A stretch of DNA of 12,417 bases from Cylindrotheca closterium (Eukaryota > Bacillariophyta > Bacillariophyceae > Bacillariales > Bacillariaceae), in the NCBI GenBank assembly GCA_933822405.4, contig CAKOGP040001967.1:1-12417 (forward strand). The letters are read 5' to 3'. Both the position numbers and the translations under genes were made by a program. The notes under the pieces were generated by a model. That model did no database searches. It saw nothing but the letters and a program-made list of their open reading frames with translations, and was not told the origin of the DNA. Below are positions 1 to 8,064 of the stretch, in pieces; positions within the stretch are counted from its first letter, which is position 1, and each line of letters starts with the position of its first letter.

Positions 1-74
1 CGACCAGTCTGCTGCGCAGATCTTCCTCCACGGCCACCTCGACCGCCTCTGCCTTGGTTTCTTCTACCAGGCAT
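1..74 (-). CDS. Copia-like gag, N-terminal fragment (runs off the window)
   Basis: On the minus strand an ATG at 72-74 opens a frame that stays open for 24 codons to the window edge. It begins MPGRRNQGRGGRGGRGG, a basic, glycine- and arginine-rich start of the kind found in nucleic-acid-binding gag proteins. It lies 46 bp downstream of a complete LTR (121-597) on the same strand, which is where the gag of an LTR retrotransposon should begin. The RGG-type repeats suggest RNA binding during particle assembly. Only the first residues are visible, so calling it Copia rather than another LTR superfamily rests on the LTR and on resemblance to diatom Copia gag starts. The rest of the element should lie to the left of the window. 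Confidence 0.6.
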   Translation of the reverse strand, partial: MPGRRNQGRGGRGGRGGRSAQQTG

Positions 75-120
75 CTTGCTCTGTAGTCCCTCCTACTTTG
101 CAATGTTCAAAAATTACCTT

Positions 121-597
121 TGTTGATCGACTGTCAGATAATCAACTCCGTAGCTGTAATGAGAGCCTCAACGCTCTAGCTACCTCTGGAGTATACTGAG
201 CTCGAATCTACGTCGGCTATGGATTGCCTACAATAGGAACAGGTGCCAGTGATGCTGGGCTTCAACCTGCGGATGAACAGTCTCACCACTTCCTATTAGA
301 TCTTATTCTACTGCTATTCTTGCCAGAAGTCAATCGACAATGATCTCCACAAGCAGGTACAAAAAATCTCTTCCGGAAGCCGTCTGCGTCAGCTCTCACC
401 AGCAGTCGCGGCGTATAAAGCACATATGCACATGTTCTTCACGAACTAGTCACAGAGTAGATCTACCTTCAATACTTATCCATCTCTGTACGTACTCGAA
501 CCGTACTTCTGTCCGTGTTCGATATCATCAATGTCCGACTTAAATGTCCGACATGTTCGACTGTTCTTTTACCTATCAAGATCCCATTTCACCAACA
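121..597 (-). repeat. 5' LTR of a Copia-like retrotransposon
   Basis: Read on the minus strand this 477-bp segment starts TGTTGGTGAAATGG and ends GATCAACA, so it has the TG...CA ends and a TGTTG/CAACA terminal inverted repeat of an LTR. It is followed by a short gap and an RGG-rich gag start. At its upstream edge (597/598) it cuts the gag-like frame of another element in the middle of a codon-rich stretch (after a KREKE-type sequence), so the insertion is the younger event. The five bases outside the LTR (TTCTT at 598-602 on the plus strand) would be the target duplication, but the partner end is outside the window. Just after the LTR the minus strand reads AAGGTAATTTTTG; I do not recognise a standard initiator-Met primer-binding site there. 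Confidence 0.72.
515..561 (-). promoter_or_regulatory. Iterated 9-bp motif near the start of the LTR (candidate U3 control boxes)
   Basis: Four copies of the plus-strand 9-mer RTGTYCGAY lie in 47 bp: 515-523 (GTGTTCGAT), 531-539 (ATGTCCGAC), 544-552 (ATGTCCGAC) and 553-561 (ATGTTCGAC). They sit in what would be U3, close to the LTR's upstream end. Repeated short boxes at this position are typical of retroelement enhancers. The repeats are seen directly; the regulatory role is inferred. Confidence 0.4.
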
Positions 598-1613
598 TTC
601 TTTCTCTCTCTTCTGCTGACTCTCTGTCTTGTCTCCTGTTCCATCATGTCCGATAGAGTCCTTTGCGACGACAAACAACTTTGACTCCGGTAGGCTTCCT
701 CCATGGTAGCAGGTCTCCATGTAGGTCCCCAAGTCGGGTAGGTTTTCTTCTGCGTTTGTGCCGGATCTTACCAAACGCTCAAAGTAACGATCAATTTGGG
801 AATAGATTCCAAAGAGAAATCTCTCGAGTGCTCGATCCTGCTGGGACACTCCCATCTTTTGTGCGATCGAATCCACATTCTTTGCAAACTTTTTGTACAC
901 GGCTGTCAGTGAATGAGTTTTCCCAAACACTACACGGTAGAATACCCGCATGCCATTGACCATCTCAAGGAACTGCATGGGATCCTTTGGGAAGATAGCA
1001 TGCTTGATCTTGTCGTGGGCTTGATGATCCTTCATTGAAGCGGTTGTCTTTTTGCCCGTCAACCAATAATCGCTCTTGTTGTAATCGTTGATCGCGTTTG
1101 CATTTTTGTAGTGCTAGAAGCAGACACTATTGAACACACGTTCAAACCCTTTTCAACGTCGCCGCGCGAACAAAATTCCAATTCCACCAGGCTCTTGATT
1201 ACTTGGGTTGAAACGATGATTTCCAGATTGAGGTTTAGTTTCTTGGCCTCATCGTCCAGCAGGGACTGCACAATTCCAATTGATTTGTGCTTCTTACACT
1301 TTGCTAGCTCGTGCCAGAGGGTGGGGAGCTGAGCTGAGGTCGTGGTACCAGCAACTCTCTTCAGGTAGGAGAGCCTTGTGGGCCACTTCTTTTCCACTGT
1401 ATTTGGGGGGGGCTTGTGCGATGCTTGTCCCTGGATACCCGCTACCACTACCTCCGAAAGCGATTCCACAGAGGTCTTGGTCGTCTTATTGCTCTCCTCG
1501 ACGGCTGCCAAGGTCTTGGTGAACAGTTCGTAGGTCTTGTCGGAGGAATCTCCAGATGAGTCCTCCGAGTCCAATCCGGCGAAATCCGAATTGATTACTC
1601 TGGAAACCCAGCG
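598..1613 (-). pseudogene. Gag-like ORF part 2, broken and cut by an LTR
   Basis: This continues in the same frame directly after the TGA at 1614-1616 and corresponds to 8821-9832 of the plus-strand copy (DSEDSSGDS...KTYEL, then CSRGDVEKGLNV, then DKIKHAIFP). A 2-bp insertion near 1134-1142 (GTGTGTTCAAT against GTGTTTAAT) shifts the frame back, and a TAG at 1114-1116 replaces the CAG glutamine of the other copy. The frame then runs from about 1110 to 598, where the Copia LTR begins, so the C-terminal zinc motif is missing. It cannot make an intact protein. Confidence 0.75.
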
Positions 1614-2400
1614 TCAGGCAGATGTCGTAGTGAGAACAGCAGGTTCTCCGATGTTCTTCGAAAGCTGATCTCTCCCAATGACCGTGTTCGCCATGCGCCA
1701 ATGGTCCACGAAGTGCCGGAACTTCTCCTTCACTTCCGAAATTTTTTCAGGCTCCTTGCTGTTGGCGAGAATCTTGATTCTATCAATCACCAATCGCAAG
1801 ACTTCGCGTGCCGACGATCCGTCCCAAGTGATATCCAAGAACTCCTTGGGAATGGGCATTCGCTTGCGTGTAACCAGTAGGTCGTAGGCCATCTCAGGAT
1901 CTTCGTCAGTGATATCCTCCCGTCTCAGGATCTTTGTCGGTGATATCCTCCATCACAAACAACTTGGAGCGATCCTGCTCGAGCTCGTCGTTTATCAACC
2001 ACGCCTCCAACTTTGGAACCTTAACCGGATTGGTTTTTGAGAAGGCCTTTGCTGGCCAAGAGAATGCCAGTGGGTCGCTCCCGTTCTCCAGAACGTCATG
2101 GTCCAGCACGTACAATTTATCAAAATGCTGCTCTTTCTTTTCGCCAACCGTTGTGTACCTAATCATTGGGCGATGCCAAAAATTAAAGTTGTTCACCTGT
2201 TCCTTGGGCCATCCCGTGTACCAGGCCGGGGCGCCTCCTTGCACACCCTTTTCGACAAGGCTGTTTAGATCTTGCAACTGAAGGTCCTTGGTGGGATCAA
2301 AGGCATTGAGGACCGCCTTGGAATCATGGTTTGGGTAGCTCGCCTGAGTGGTGAGGTAGCGGTAGCTCTTTTTGCGCACGGTGAAGTCCGTAATGGTCAT
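1614..2400 (-). pseudogene. Gag-like ORF part 1, frameshifted copy
   Basis: It starts at the ATG at 2398-2400 (MTITDFTVRKKSY...) and matches the plus-strand protein at 8065-8820 almost residue for residue, differing for example R to C at residue 14 and DEL to KAL near residue 140. Translation fails at about 1906-1935, where a 31-bp segment is duplicated and shifts the frame by one. The second half (SARE.LRLVIDRIKIL...) continues in the new frame to a TGA at 1614-1616, the same TGA seen in the other copy. No known domain is recognised. By position and by the zinc motif at the end of its partner ORF it is most likely a structural (gag-like) protein. Confidence 0.75.
1891..1951 (-). repeat. 31-bp tandem duplication inside the gag-like ORF
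   Basis: On the plus strand, 1891-1920 (ATCTCAGGATCTTCGTCAGT...) is followed by a diverged second copy ending at 1951 (...CTCAGGATCTTTGTCGGTG...), while the homologous place at about 8510-8545 in the plus-strand copy has a single unit. The extra 31 bp breaks the reading frame. The two units differ at a few bases, so the duplication is not brand new. Confidence 0.75.
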
Positions 2401-2664
2401 GGTGATGGGTGTTACAGGTAGAAGAGCCGTGTGCTTTCCTAATCTTAATAACTATCTATTCCTAGACTTCAAATTCACTCTGTCAAATACAGAGCAGTCT
2501 TTTCAAAAGGAATTAGCTGCAACTGAGCTGCAGCTCATTCACCAACATTTTTCACAACCTCTTTGGTACGTAGCTTTCCACTGTCTTGCTACTGTACCTT
2601 CTTTGCATACGTACTTGGGCGTTCCAATCCGTCCGCCCTTCGCTAGCCAACACCTGCAGTGAAT

Positions 2665-2847
2665 CCGAACTGGAATCGGGGCCTGACCGGCTTGCTCACT
2701 CCTTCTGCACGGGGATCTGTGATCCGACATCATCACTGCTCGTGGAATTCATTCTTGGTCGGTGATCGTCGCGTTTTGGTTGTAGTTTGTTAAATTACAG
2801 ACAGTTCCCCTAATTGACCATTGTTTCTGTCCTCTGAGTCAAAAATT
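2665..2847. other. Non-coding flank of the minus-strand element G copy
   Basis: This sequence lies just outside the 5' end of the element G copy and shows no similarity to the other copy's flank. I see no ORF with coding character, no tRNA fold and no LTR end that I can support here. Confidence 0.5.
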
Positions 2848-3007
2848 CTGTGAATTTTTCACAGATGTTCCGAAATCTCTGTGAATGACCAACAGATGTT
2901 CCGAAATCTCTGTGAATTTTTCACAGATGTTCCGAAACTTCTGTGAAAAATTTACAGGTTTTTGTGGGGTCATTACAGATGTTCCGCAATTGCTGTGAAA
3001 ATAAAAC
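2848..3007. repeat. 31-bp tandem repeat with internal palindromes
   Basis: Three adjacent 31-bp units (2848-2878, 2879-2909, 2910-2940) share the pattern CTGTGAATTTTTCACAG followed by ATGTTCCGAAATCT. Two more degenerate units follow up to about 3007 (CATTACAGATGTTCCGCAAT, then CTGTGAAAATAAAAC). In units 1 and 3 CTGTGAA and TTCACAG form a 7-bp inverted repeat around TTT. In unit 2 the arms are broken (CTGTGAATGACCAACAG). Confidence 0.85.
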
Positions 3008-3366
3008 AAGCTTTAAAATTTAATCTGGCAAATGAAGTTGAATACTTACGGCATTGTGAACAATTATAAAATTCCTTGTCGTAGAAGTTTCTTTCTGGCA
3101 GGCAATAAGTGAAAGTCAATTTTTGAAGTTTCGTGCAGAAGAGGGTGAAAATGACCACATCGACTCACCAAGAAAAAGAGAAAGCTGGCTTCACAGAAAA
3201 CTGCGGGATATCCCAGCAAAGGATATGGTTGTCATTTCCGTCCGGCGTGGAACATACCACTCAACAGCCATCGTCTTGCAGTCGACCCACATCGTCTTTA
3301 GATCGCACGTAAACGAGAGACTCTGGATTGGGCTTTGAGTCAATAAAGGTAGTTAATACAAAGTAG
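3008..3366. other. Non-coding stretch between tandem repeat and Copia LTR
   Basis: I find no convincing gene. Short frames on either strand lack homology, and the one at 3123-3338 on the plus strand has no ATG start. The minus strand has a donor-like GTAAGTATT near 3045 after a cysteine-containing stretch, but no acceptor or product can be defined. The stretch is probably host intergenic DNA or old element debris. Confidence 0.4.
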
Positions 3367-3572
3367 GTTGATAAATAATCAAATAATAAATTGTGAGATT
3401 ATCAATACTTGATACTACTTGGAAAGAGTTGCTGCATTGAATCTCTAAGAAAGCTAATGAAATTTGAAGAGAGCTAGAGCATCGATTTCCAGTCATGACT
3501 GGAGTCCCAGCTAGCGGAGTAGCGAAGGCGTCTGTGCGTCAGTACGTCTACTGAGAGCCCAATATTCCAACA
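3367..3572 (-). repeat. 3' LTR of the decayed Copia element (about 206 bp)
   Basis: On the minus strand it starts TGTTGGAATATTGGGC immediately after a purine-rich tract and 38 bp beyond the RNase H stop codon, exactly where a 3' LTR belongs. The far end is placed at ATCAACC (3367-3373), which resembles the ATCAACA end of the LTR at 121-597. The last base is not the expected A, so the end is less certain than the start. Apart from the TGTTGG start and this end it does not resemble the other LTR, so the two Copia elements belong to different families. Its partner 5' LTR is not in the window. Confidence 0.6.
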
Positions 3573-3584
3573 CTCCCTCTTGCC
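3573..3584 (-). other. Polypurine tract of the Copia element
   Basis: The minus strand reads GGCAAGAGGGAG directly before the TGTTGG of the LTR. In LTR retrotransposons such a tract primes plus-strand DNA synthesis. Position and composition fit well. Confidence 0.7.
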
Positions 3585-3609
3585 AAGCTATGCAGGTAGC
3601 GGGAGATGC

Positions 3610-4343
3610 TTACCAGCCAATTAACCATTTCCTATGCTTGATAAAGAGTTCGACAGCCAGTGGTTTTGTCAGTATATCAGCTGGTTGATCCTCAGTATCA
3701 ATAGGATGAATGGTAATCTCCTTCCTTGTTACATATGACCTAAAGTGGTGCAGTTTTGTGCAGAGGTGTTTTGTCCTGGGTCTCCACTTGTGGATTTTTG
3801 CCATTTCCAATGCTCCACTATTGTCTTCAAAGACTCTGCAATGGACTTTTGGGCGCTGGTCCAGGACAGGGATTCCATGCCTTTTCATTTCCTTGAGTAG
3901 GTTCATGAGGGGAAGCACTTCACACAATACACAACTGAGACCAGTGTATTTGCTTTTGGTAGAGCTCAAAGCGATTTTGGTTTGTAATTGACTTTTGTGA
4001 ATTATTGCAACACCGGCGTACATGATGATGTAGCCATGATGCAAGCATGCTGTGTCTGGATCATGTCCATAGCGTTTGTTCCAGTTCCCACAAAAATCTG
4101 CATCAACATACACCTCAAATGATTTTCTCAAGTCCGGTTTGATGAACATTCCCTTATCTGCCATGCCTAAAAGGTAACCTCCAATTTGTTTGATTGCTTC
4201 ACCATGTGCTTTCTTTGGTGCTGGTGACATGCATATGCAAGTTCCAGTCTTGTTCCTTTCTCCAGGTAGGCAATTTTCCCAACAATTGATCAATATTTGA
4301 ATTGATTGTCAAATGGCAGGGAGTATGCTTCCTTTTGAAGGAT
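3610..4343 (-). pseudogene. Copia RNase H domain
   Basis: The frame from 4293 to the stop at 3610-3612 includes SFEVYVDADFCGNW (first catalytic aspartate), IALSSTKSKYTGLS (altered from the usual S.AEAEY-type motif, so the acidic residue appears replaced by K) and QPADILTKPL near the end, all typical of Copia RNase H. Upstream, the thumb/connection peptide VGKIAYLEKGTR is in a different frame (about 4270-4310), so an indel lies near 4240. The stop is 37 bp from the LTR. Confidence 0.85.
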
Positions 4344-4354
4344 TCTGGAGTGGA

Positions 4355-5527
4355 TCATTGGAGTGTCTTGAGAGTTTGAATCTTTGATTGGTTTGTCCTT
4401 TTGCTTGAGTCGCAGGTCTCTAGGATCTGATTGATGAGGTGAGGCTGCGTGAGCCAAAATCTGCCATCCTTCTTCTTGATGTTGACTCCAAGAAAGTTCT
4501 TGAGATCCCCTTCAACAGTCAAGCCTAATCTTTCTTTCATCAAAGAGATTGTTTCATTGATTTCTTTCTTGTTGGGTTCTGCAATGATTGAGTCATCCGT
4601 GTACAAGACATAGATCATTTTGCCCTTGAAGAAGATGCAGTCATCCACCTTGGATTGGGCAAAGCCACATTCTCTCAGCTTCTTGACCAGGAACTGGTTC
4701 TAGACACGTCCAGCTTGTTTTTGGCCGCATGTGTTGCGTCTCACTTTGAAACAATAATCAGCCAGGTCTGCTCCATCAAGGTCTATCCCTTTTGGAATCT
4801 GCATGTACAGCTCCCTCTCAACTGGTGATTGGGTGAATGCCAGTACATAATCGAGCTGTACTGTGTGCCATCCAAGTGTGAGAGCAAGTGCCAAGAGGAG
4901 CTTGATGATTCCCCAGCTTGCTACAGGAGCATAGGTAAGATCGTAATTGCAATGCTTTACCATCCTGGATCCATCAATATTTAACCAAGCCTTCCATTTC
5001 TTTACTTTTCCAGTTTTGATATTGCGCTTGCGCTTCATCTGCCATACCGCAGGTAGCAAAGTCGCTCCTTTTGGTAAGTCCTTCTTTTGGATGCGTTCGA
5101 TAACCTTTTGATCCATCTGATTGATCATCTCCTTCATTGCCTTTTGAAACTCCTTCCGATCAGGTTGCTTCATTGCCTGGTGCAGATACATTGTGTCTAG
5201 ATCAGTTGATGCCTTCATTGCAAGGAAATCATGAGGTTCCACTGCATTGGGAAACATTGTTTCCATTTCAAAGAGTTCAAAAGGTATGTCCAGATTGGCG
5301 AGCTCAGCGGTCATGACTTCGATGACTCGCTCTGGTTGTTGTCTTTGCCTTATTGATCTTCTAACTGATTGGTGACAATCTCCGGCAGGTGTCACTCTTG
5401 GTGACGGTGGTGCTGCCACTGGGGCAGGAGCTGGAGCTGGTTGGCCATCTCCTGTCGGAGCCTGCTCTTGCTCAAGTGTCCCTGGGGACAGGTGATCCGG
5501 AAGTTCAGATTGTTGAGGAGCTCTCTC
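4355..5527 (-). pseudogene. Copia reverse transcriptase
   Basis: After a proline-rich linker the frame shows KWKAWLNIDGS, TYAPVASW, then GWHTVQLDYVLAF (catalytic aspartate of motif A), ELYMQIPKG, and LYTDDS near 4591-4603 (motif C, the paired catalytic aspartates; YTDD in place of YVDD). These define a Copia RT that copies element RNA into DNA. A TAG at 4700-4702 sits in GRV-stop-NQFLVKKL, where related proteins have tryptophan. The frame ends at TGA 4355-4357, and the link to RNase H appears shortened or frameshifted. Confidence 0.87.
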
Positions 5528-5531
5528 CCTC

Positions 5532-5993
5532 TTAATCTTGGATCATCCGGTTCCTTGTTTCTTCAATAGGTAAGTTGAATCCAACTTGTGGTGGAACTGT
5601 TGGAGTGTCAGCCTGGGCTGCCTCCCTCTGACCATTGCAATCAGTTCCTCCTCTTTTCTCACCCTTCTCTTGTCCATCCACAAAGTAGGCCGCTTCCATC
5701 CATTTGACTTTGGGTCTCTCTTGGCGAGTGCAATTCTTCACAGAGTGGAATTTGGATTCCATGTATACATGGAATTCTGGTCCTACTCTTCCTGTCGTGA
5801 GGTTGAGAACCAGTTGCACACTTCTTGAGTGTTGCGGGGATGGACCCAAATAGATGCCGACCTGGGTCCTTGGCATCCATTTGCCTCCTGCAGGTCTTCT
5901 GCCTTGCTGCACGTTCTTGTCCAAGACAAACACAGGGCATCCAAAGTGGTGCCAGTGCTTTGGATTATTATCCACTTTGGAACTTGAAAACAT
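5532..5993 (-). pseudogene. Copia integrase C-terminal region and linker to RT
   Basis: The frame contains WHHFGCPVFVLD, then GGKWMPRTQVGIYLGPSP, then LVLNLTTGRVGPEFHV, the standard C-terminal module of Copia integrases that follows the catalytic core. It overlaps the upstream frame by a few codons, consistent with a single-base indel near 5980. It ends at a TAA at about 5532-5534. The polyprotein resumes in the next frame (KRERAPQQSELPDH...), so a second indel lies near 5535-5545. Confidence 0.8.
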
Positions 5994-7149
5994 CTCGTCT
6001 GGAGAGCTTCTTCAGATCTGCTAACCACAGTGTTGCATTGATCGAGAGATTTGCCATGCGGACTGCAAAGGGCCACAGACGAGCATTGATTGCCTTGGGC
6101 CATCTCTTTGTTGCATGAATCAACAAGGTACGTGCCATGTCCTGGATATGCTTGATCCTTGCTTCAGCTCTTCCGTTCTGATGATGTGCATTGACTCCTG
6201 CAAAGCTTATGGACTGCTCCTTCCGGTAACACGCATCAATCCACCCTATGGCGGCAAACGTTCCGTTGTCTGCATGGTAGTGTTGGACTTGGATCCCGTA
6301 GGTTGCAGCAAGTCGCTCAAATGCTTCCTTGCCTACCAGCGTCTCTTTCACGGATGTGCTCTTCTAGAAGTGCACATAGCTGAAGTTGGAGTATTGGTCA
6401 ACATAAACGGTTGCAACTCTGTACCGTTCTTTGGTAAGAAATCCAGATGTTTGTGGGATCAAACCTGGTACTCCTGTTTCCATCATGTCAACACTAACCA
6501 CTTGTCCTGGTCTTGTTCCTTTTTTTGCTTTGCGACCATTCTTCTTGTTCTTGGTGCGCCACGGCCTTCTGGTTGCCTTTCCAAATTGGCAAGCACTGCA
6601 TACAGGTACATTGCATGTTGCCAAGTATTTTGGGAGCTCACCTTTCTTTGCCATTGCTTGGATCTTGGCTGGTGAACAGTGATTGAACTTGTGGTGGTAC
6701 TTGAGGAACTCAGCTGTGTGATTTTCTTTTTGAGTGTCCTCTTCATTGTCCTCAATGTGTATTGGTGCTGAACTTTTGTTCTTGTCCATATCGAGATCAA
6801 AAGTCATTGGTGTTTCACACATTGGAGGTTCGGGATCATCTTCAGATGGTTCAGATTCTTCCTCTCGATGGGAAGTTGGTGTTGTGATTTTCTCATTGTC
6901 ATGCTTGTCATCACTGACCATCGTTGCCTCCATTGCTGTAGGTGCTTCAAGGTCCTCTTCAAAGAGGTCGTCTTCCTGGTTGGCTTTGGCGCATTGGGCA
7001 CAATAGGCATAGAAGTTGTCATACCCTGGTGCCAAATTGAAGGTAAAAACATTTGTTTTTGGGTCAACTGCAATGGTTTTTCGATACTGACACCTGTCTC
7101 CCTTGCAGTGTACAGAGCTTGCCTTCTGTTGTTTCAATGAATGTTTCAA
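5968..7149 (-). pseudogene. Copia integrase: zinc-binding and catalytic core
   Basis: The minus-strand frame holds an HHCC zinc domain (H in YHHKFNH, then CSACQFG and KATRRPWR), followed by the integrase core. The three acidic positions can be placed: D in QVVSVDMME, D in YHADNG, and E in GRAEARIKHIQ. This enzyme joins element cDNA to host DNA. A TAG at 6364-6366, between SYVHF and KSTSVKETL, interrupts the core where related proteins usually have a glutamine. The frame is lost again near 5980, and the C-terminal part lies in another frame. Confidence 0.85.
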
Positions 7150-7804
7150 GGCCTCTTTTCTTGAGAACTTGTGAGATATGCTGTGGGCTCAGCAATCTCA
7201 TCTTGCCTGAAGGTACGTAGAATGAATTTGGGATTCGGAATGTGTGTTCCTTTCTGTCATCATCCAACCATTTCCAAACCAGTGTTCCAGCCATGACATC
7301 AATGGTCTTTTGGTTACCAAAGCCCTTGATGACATGCTGTGTGTTTTGCAGATCTTCGAAGTGGTATTCCTTGTTGGAGATGCAGAAGGAGCAGCGGTTG
7401 TTGATGCCGATTGTCAGTGAATCGGTGTCAAAGCGAGCTGGATGGTGTGTCCCTCCCTCTGACTGAGTGCGGTGTGCCAATACAGAGTTGACAATGAGCG
7501 CTCGTTGGATCTCTTGTGGGATTTGAGAGCGTTGGATGCAAGACATCCACTTATAAGACATCCACATATAAGACATCCACTTATAGCTAGACTTGCAAGT
7601 CCAGAGCTGTTGGTGGAGCTTGATTCGGGCACGCAAGTTTTGGGAGGTACGTTCCCTGACCTCTTTATTCTATTTTCTTCCTGTGAGTCCAAACTTCTTG
7701 GCTAGTTGAACCCACTTGTATCTGACCCACTTTCTCATCCATGCATACCGTGTCCACCTTTGAGATTTGGGAACATAGTATGGCACAGAGTCATACTGTA
7801 AAAT
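7064..7804 (-). pseudogene. Copia gag C-terminal part and protease region
   Basis: One minus-strand frame runs from about 7804 to 7064. It starts QYDSVPYYVPKSQRW and continues WVRYKWVQLAKKFGLTGRK, which looks like the conserved end of a diatom Copia gag. It meets a TAG at 7670-7672 and then resumes (NKEVRERTSQNL...). Beyond a short repeat it has DTDSLTIGI, consistent with an aspartic protease active-site region, followed by FEDL and FYVPSGKMRLLSPQH, the usual lead-in to the pre-integrase domain. The frame is lost near 7105, and the downstream protein continues in another frame from about 7149. The gag N-terminus is absent because element G abuts at 7805. Confidence 0.75.
7541..7585 (-). repeat. 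In-frame 15-bp triplicate in the gag-protease linker
   Basis: On the plus strand three abutting 15-mers read AGACATCCACTTATA, AGACATCCACATATA and AGACATCCACTTATA. On the coding strand they give YKWMS, YMWMS, YKWMS without changing the frame. The repeat probably grew by slippage in a tolerant linker. Confidence 0.85.
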
Positions 7805-8064
7805 ACTGCAGGTATTGGCTAGCGAAGGATGGACTGATTGGAACGCCCAAGTACGTATGCAAAGAAGGTGCAGTAGCAGGACAGTGGAAAGCTACGTACC
7901 AAAGAGGTTGTGAAAAATGTTGGTGAATGAGCTGCAGCTCAGTTGCAGCTCATTCCTTTTGAAAAGACTGCTCTGTATTTGACAGAGTGAATTTGAAGTC
8001 TAGGAATAGATAGTTTTTAAGATTAGGAAAGCACACGGCTCTTCTACCTGTAACACCCATCATC
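7805..8064 (+). other. 5' leader of element G
   Basis: This non-coding leader is conserved in both copies (inverse at 2401-2664), starting near CTGCAGGT and ending at the ATG at 8065. It holds two similar blocks, AAGTACGTATGCAAAGAAGG and GCTACGTACCAAAGAGG, and a strong hairpin. Conservation over its whole length marks it as part of the mobile unit. It may contain the promoter or packaging signals, but no TATA box is clear. Confidence 0.6.
7926..7954 (+). other. Hairpin in the element G leader
   Basis: AATGAGCTGCA (7926-7936) and TGCAGCTCATT (7944-7954) are perfect inverted repeats around the 7-nt loop GCTCAGT. In RNA this gives an 11-bp stem. The minus-strand copy has one mismatch in the arm (TGCAGCTAATT). 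Confidence 0.7.

Larger units (their letters stand above)
598..2664 (-). mobile_element. Damaged partial copy of element G (gag-like/RT retroelement), 5' part only
   Basis: This segment is the reverse complement of 7805-9832, including the non-coding leader (2401-2664 against about 7805-8064) and the gag-like frames. In the first 140 residues of the gag-like protein only a handful of positions differ, so the copies are close. Similarity stops at 2664 on one side, at the same base where the plus-strand copy begins (around CTGCAGGT), and at 598 on the other, where a Copia LTR has inserted. The RT and RNase H half is therefore absent or displaced beyond the LTR element to the left. Lesions are a 31-bp tandem duplication, a 2-bp insertion and a TAG, plus a TGA shared with the other copy. 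Confidence 0.85.
3367..7804 (-). mobile_element. Decayed Copia (Ty1-type) retrotransposon, 5' end lost
   Basis: Read on the minus strand the order is gag end, protease, pre-integrase zinc domain, integrase, reverse transcriptase, RNase H, PPT and 3' LTR, which is the Copia order with integrase ahead of RT. The gag is cut at about 7804, where element G begins on the other strand, and the 5' LTR and gag start are missing from the window. At least three frame changes and several in-frame stops (TAG at 7670-7672, 6364-6366 and 4700-4702, TAA at the integrase/RT linker, TGA at 4355-4357) show that it is not autonomous. Confidence 0.88.

Noticed and set aside
340..543. 67-codon frame on the plus strand
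   Set aside because: It lies inside the LTR, is serine-rich and low in complexity, and has no homology I recognise.
2848..3007. CRISPR array
   Set aside because: The repeats abut with no unique spacers of constant length, and the surroundings are eukaryotic retroelements.
2973..3338. Short frames on both strands (minus 2973-3158, plus 3123-3338)
   Set aside because: The plus-strand frame lacks an ATG, the minus-strand one overlaps the tandem repeat, and neither shows a domain.
2665..3366. Extension of the Copia 3' LTR to the TGTTAAATTACAG near 2788
   Set aside because: That would make a 785-bp LTR containing the minisatellite. The nearer ATCAACC end at 3367 matches the other LTR end better.
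6115..6675. 186-codon open frame on the plus strand
   Set aside because: It lies opposite the Copia integrase, whose minus-strand frame has the zinc and catalytic motifs; the plus-strand product has no recognisable feature.
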